Shown here piece by piece: positions 5,334-7,059 of a DNA stretch of 7,059 nucleotides. The notes beneath the pieces are model-generated. The model did no database searches and was not told the DNA's origin. It saw nothing but the letters and a program-made list of their open reading frames with translations. Origin of the DNA: Phascolarctobacterium sp. (GTDB lineage: Bacteria; Bacillota; Negativicutes; Acidaminococcales; Acidaminococcaceae); the NCBI GenBank assembly GCA_022718015.1, contig JAIHZV010000055.1:1-7059 (forward strand), given 5' to 3'. A program made the translations under genes and the position numbers. Every line of letters begins with the position of its first letter. Position 1 is the stretch's first letter.

Positions 5334-6254
5334 TTATTTTTTGTCCTTCTTCAACGCCTGAATAACAGTATCAGTAATATCATCTGCCTTCAGGTTGACC
5401 TTAAACTTATTAAAGACGATAGAATAACCGCGTTCATGTGCCAGACGCACGGCCTGACTTTCAATATCGCTGTTAATCTGCTTTTGCAGCTGTTCATTTT
5501 TCTCCTGCTGCTTATCAATCTCGCGGTCCATTATGCTCAGCGCATTATTCAGCGCCTGCGGCGCTGCGCTCAGCATCTCCTTGTCGCGCTCGTCAGGAGC
5601 CTGCAGCTCGCTTGCAAGCTTTGCATGAAGCTTTGCCCCTTCATCGGCCAGCCGCTGCTGCGACGCAGCCAGATACGGCTGCACGCGTGCATCAAGCATT
5701 GCCTTACGCTCAGCCTGCAGTGCCTGAATCCTGCTGCCACGCTCACGCTGAGCTGCAGCAAGCTCCTGCTCCACAGCCTTACGCTCCAAAGGCTTCAGCT
5801 TTACAGACTCGAGTACCGCACGCAGATTAAAAATGCGCAGCTGATAGCTGTCCTCTATTTCCTTCTTACGCGGCCCAAGCTCTGCATCAACCTCGGCCTC
5901 CGCCGCGGCAATAAACTTTTGCGTCTTCATGTTCTCGCGCTCACGCAGATTAACCATCTGCGTATTAAAGTCAGCAGTCAAAAAGCTTTGCTGGCTCAGC
6001 TGCCGCAAACCGCGCAGCTTATTCAAGCTGCTCAGCTGTGCCTTCGCCAGGTTCTCCTGCGCCTTGCGCTTGCTCACAAGGTCAGCAAGAATTTTTTCAC
6101 CCTGCTGCAGCCTGCTATAATCGGGATGGGCAGAAACCGCCTGCTCCCAGTTCACAACAGCTATCTTCTCCTGCACGCTGTGAACACCAGGATTACATGC
6201 CGAAATCAGCAGGGCCGCTGCGAGCATCGCACATGTTGTCCCCAACTTGTTCAT
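5334..6254 (-). CDS. Long OmpH/Skp-like coiled-coil lipoprotein
   Basis: This 306-residue protein is about twice the usual Skp length. It begins with a clear lipoprotein signal, MNKLGTTCAMLAAALLISAC, giving a good lipobox (ISAC) with Cys20. The mature part opens with IAVVNWEQAVSAHPDYSRL, like the first OmpH strand and helix, and ends with RGYSIVFNKFKVNLKADDITDTVIQAL, matching the OmpH C-terminus. Between them lie about 230 residues rich in Ala, Gln, Glu, Lys, Arg and Leu, predicted to be long helical coiled coil. The ATG at 6254 is chosen because AAGGAG lies 8 nt upstream and the signal peptide starts there; a longer reading from 6311 adds 19 residues that spoil the signal. A periplasmic chaperone or envelope spacer role is inferred from the family ends. 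Its exact function is unknown. Confidence 0.85.
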   Translation of the reverse strand: MNKLGTTCAMLAAALLISACNPGVHSVQEKIAVVNWEQAVSAHPDYSRLQQGEKILADLVSKRKAQENLAKAQLSSLNKLRGLRQLSQQSFLTADFNTQMVNLRERENMKTQKFIAAAEAEVDAELGPRKKEIEDSYQLRIFNLRAVLESVKLKPLERKAVEQELAAAQRERGSRIQALQAERKAMLDARVQPYLAASQQRLADEGAKLHAKLASELQAPDERDKEMLSAAPQALNNALSIMDREIDKQQEKNEQLQKQINSDIESQAVRLAHERGYSIVFNKFKVNLKADDITDTVIQALKKDKK

Positions 6255-6262
6255 TGCATGTA

Positions 6263-6268
6263 CTCCTT
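6263..6268 (-). promoter_or_regulatory. Ribosome binding site fixing the start of the long OmpH-like lipoprotein
   Basis: AAGGAG on the minus strand lies 8 nt before the ATG at 6254. An ATG at 6259 in another frame stops after two codons. The in-frame start at 6311 is not an ATG-initiated signal peptide and has no comparable site. Confidence 0.75.
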
Positions 6269-6319
6269 CCTTGAAAACACCCAAGCAATTTATCTGTTTT
6301 CCAAGCAACAATCAGAGTA

Positions 6320-6348
6320 ATTTTAGCGAGCCATAGAATCAACGGAAA
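6320..6348 (-). promoter_or_regulatory. Weak candidate promoter for the long OmpH-like gene
   Basis: TAAAAT (6325-6320) is a good -10 match. With a 17 bp spacer the -35 would be TTTCCG (6348-6343), a poor match. The -35 falls on one arm of the 12 bp inverted repeat, so binding at the repeat would interfere with it. The implied leader is about 60 nt. Confidence 0.25.
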
Positions 6349-6428
6349 CATTGTCAGAGAACATTTGAGCTGCACTCTGTGAATACTTCGTTATCCTAAG
6401 ACGCGAATATGTGAACGACAATGTTTCC
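6344..6428. repeat. Perfect 12 bp inverted repeat with 61 bp spacer in the ompH gap
   Basis: GGAAACATTGTC (6344-6355) and GACAATGTTTCC (6417-6428) are exact reverse complements. The spacer can also form shorter helices: CAGAG/CTCTG (6355-6359 with 6375-6379, which borrows the last base of the left arm) and TTCG/CGAA. A branched RNA or DNA cruciform is therefore possible. GCGAGC occurs as a direct repeat outside both arms (6326-6331 and 6435-6440) but at unequal distances. No coding sequence overlaps. It could be a structured leader, a paired operator or the remnant of a small mobile element; the sequence does not decide between these. Confidence 0.6.
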
Positions 6429-6487
6429 ATACATGCGAGCGTTAAAAAATTACTCGTTGCGGAAAACAGTAAATTGCGCATTAGTAT

Positions 6488-6502
6488 CACGCAGATGGCG
6501 TG
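6488..6502 (-). other. Small hairpin after the first ompH gene
   Basis: CACGC-CATCT-GCGTG on the minus strand forms a 5 bp stem starting 12 nt after the ompH stop. No T-run follows, so it is not a convincing intrinsic terminator. It may stabilise the mRNA 3' end or be incidental. Confidence 0.25.
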
Positions 6503-6514
6503 CTATGGACGATA

Positions 6515-7000
6515 TTATTTAGCAGTCTGCAGAGCCTTTGCTACTTCATCAGTAATGTCAACACCGCCAAAAACAACAGTGCTCTTCTCCACTACAACAG
6601 ACAGACCTTTTTTATCGGCAATCTTTTTAATCGTAGCTTCGATTTTTTTCATAACCGGATCCATAAGCTCCTTCTGCTTGTTTTGCAGACGCTCCTGCAG
6701 CTGAGTATAATACTTTCTCTTCTCATCCTCATTCATGCTCTTGCTCTTCTCGTTGAATTCCTTCTGAGCCTCAGCAATTTCCTTTTGCATTGCATCATTC
6801 ACAGAATTCAGGTCAGGGCTTTGCGAAACAATCATCTGATAGTTCACCACACCGATAGCAGATTCACTGGAAGCCGCCATCGCATTTTTGCCAAACCCAC
6901 TCTGCGTTACAGACAAAGCAAAGCAGCCAAGAACAAAAATAGCTGCAATAAACAAAGAGATAAGCTTCACATTCTTAGGATTGCGCAATTGTTGCATCAT
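6515..7000 (-). CDS. OmpH/Skp-family outer membrane protein chaperone
   Basis: This 161-residue protein has the size and architecture of classic OmpH/Skp, which binds unfolded outer-membrane proteins emerging from the Sec translocon and delivers them to the BAM complex. A basic start (MMQQLRNPKNVK) and a hydrophobic stretch (13-31) are followed by a likely signal peptidase I site at KNAMA-AS (after residue 42). A VLGC sequence at 23-26 is a less likely lipobox. The mature protein begins with a short strand (IGVVNYQMIVSQSPDL), then a long charged helical hairpin (about 65-130), and ends with GLSVVVEKSTVVFGGVDITDEVAKAL. Starts at 7000 and 6997 (two adjacent ATGs) are both possible, with AGGG 9 nt before the first. 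bamA is often the neighbour upstream in such clusters, but it is not visible here. Confidence 0.93.
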   Translation of the reverse strand: MMQQLRNPKNVKLISLFIAAIFVLGCFALSVTQSGFGKNAMAASSESAIGVVNYQMIVSQSPDLNSVNDAMQKEIAEAQKEFNEKSKSMNEDEKRKYYTQLQERLQNKQKELMDPVMKKIEATIKKIADKKGLSVVVEKSTVVFGGVDITDEVAKALQTAK

Positions 7001-7059
7001 GATAAAAATCCCTACTTTCTTTTTCTATAAATCTAGACAAATAGCTCGTCCTACAGATA
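7001..7059 (-). other. Leader at the right edge, no recognisable gene or promoter
   Basis: Fifty-nine bases precede the first ompH gene. Apart from the AGGG ribosome binding site I see no well-spaced promoter boxes, no terminator and no recognisable end of a BamA-like protein in any minus-strand frame. Confidence 0.4.

Noticed and set aside
6255..6311. Extended start for the long OmpH-like gene
   Set aside because: The extra 19 residues precede a complete lipoprotein signal peptide, and a good ribosome binding site supports the ATG at 6254.
5436..6320. 294-codon plus-strand frame opposite the long OmpH-like gene
   Set aside because: Leu, Gln, His and Cys-rich low-complexity translation, the usual appearance of the complement of an Ala/Gln/Glu-rich coiled-coil gene.
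6193..6375. 60-codon minus-strand frame across the start of the long OmpH-like gene
   Set aside because: It overlaps the signal peptide region out of frame, has no clear ribosome binding site and no recognisable features.
6326..6440. GCGAGC direct repeats flanking the inverted repeat as a target-site duplication
   Set aside because: The copies lie at unequal distances from the arms (12 and 6 bp) and are only 6 bp, so they do not support a clean insertion.

Overview
The window is a compact stretch of the outer-membrane and lipid A gene cluster of a diderm Firmicute, most likely one of the Negativicutes. The evidence is the order of the genes: OmpH/Skp-type chaperones, then lpxD, a late acyltransferase, lpxC, fabZ, lpxA and lpxI. 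LpxI stands in for the LpxH of enterobacteria, and Firmicute-style AGGAGG ribosome binding sites precede most genes. Base composition is moderate (about half G+C in genes, A+T-rich in gaps). Genus and family cannot be fixed from the sequence. Every supported gene lies on the minus strand, so transcription runs from high to low coordinates.

Layout in the direction of transcription. Positions 7059-4891 hold three tandem, diverged OmpH/Skp-family genes: one of ordinary size (161 aa), one very long predicted lipoprotein (306 aa) and one short predicted lipoprotein (134 aa). The 260 bp gap between the first two contains a perfect 12 bp inverted repeat with 61 bp between its arms. A canonical intrinsic terminator (4849-4878) follows the third ompH gene, and lpxD starts only 34 bp later with no visible promoter. 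Positions 4814-1569 hold lpxD, an LpxL/HtrB-type acyltransferase, lpxC and fabZ, packed with gaps of 0 to 24 bp. A 178 bp A+T-rich gap with a candidate promoter and several dyads separates fabZ from lpxA. lpxA and lpxI are 3 bp apart, and lpxI runs off the left edge after 193 codons.

The enzymes form the early Raetz pathway. LpxA acylates UDP-GlcNAc at O-3, LpxC deacetylates it (the committed step), LpxD adds the N-2 acyl chain, and LpxI cleaves the product to 2,3-diacylglucosamine 1-phosphate. FabZ makes the enoyl-ACPs of fatty acid elongation and competes with LpxA and LpxD for the 3-hydroxyacyl-ACP pool. The LpxL-like enzyme would add a secondary acyl chain. The OmpH/Skp proteins would escort outer-membrane proteins through the periplasm. 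All expected active-site residues inside the window are present and no gene looks broken.

I see no CRISPR array, transposase, tRNA, rRNA, defence system or phage gene. The points worth a second look are regulatory (the ompH gap, the ompH-lpxD terminator and the fabZ-lpxA gap) and structural (the ompH triplication and the oversized lipoprotein member).
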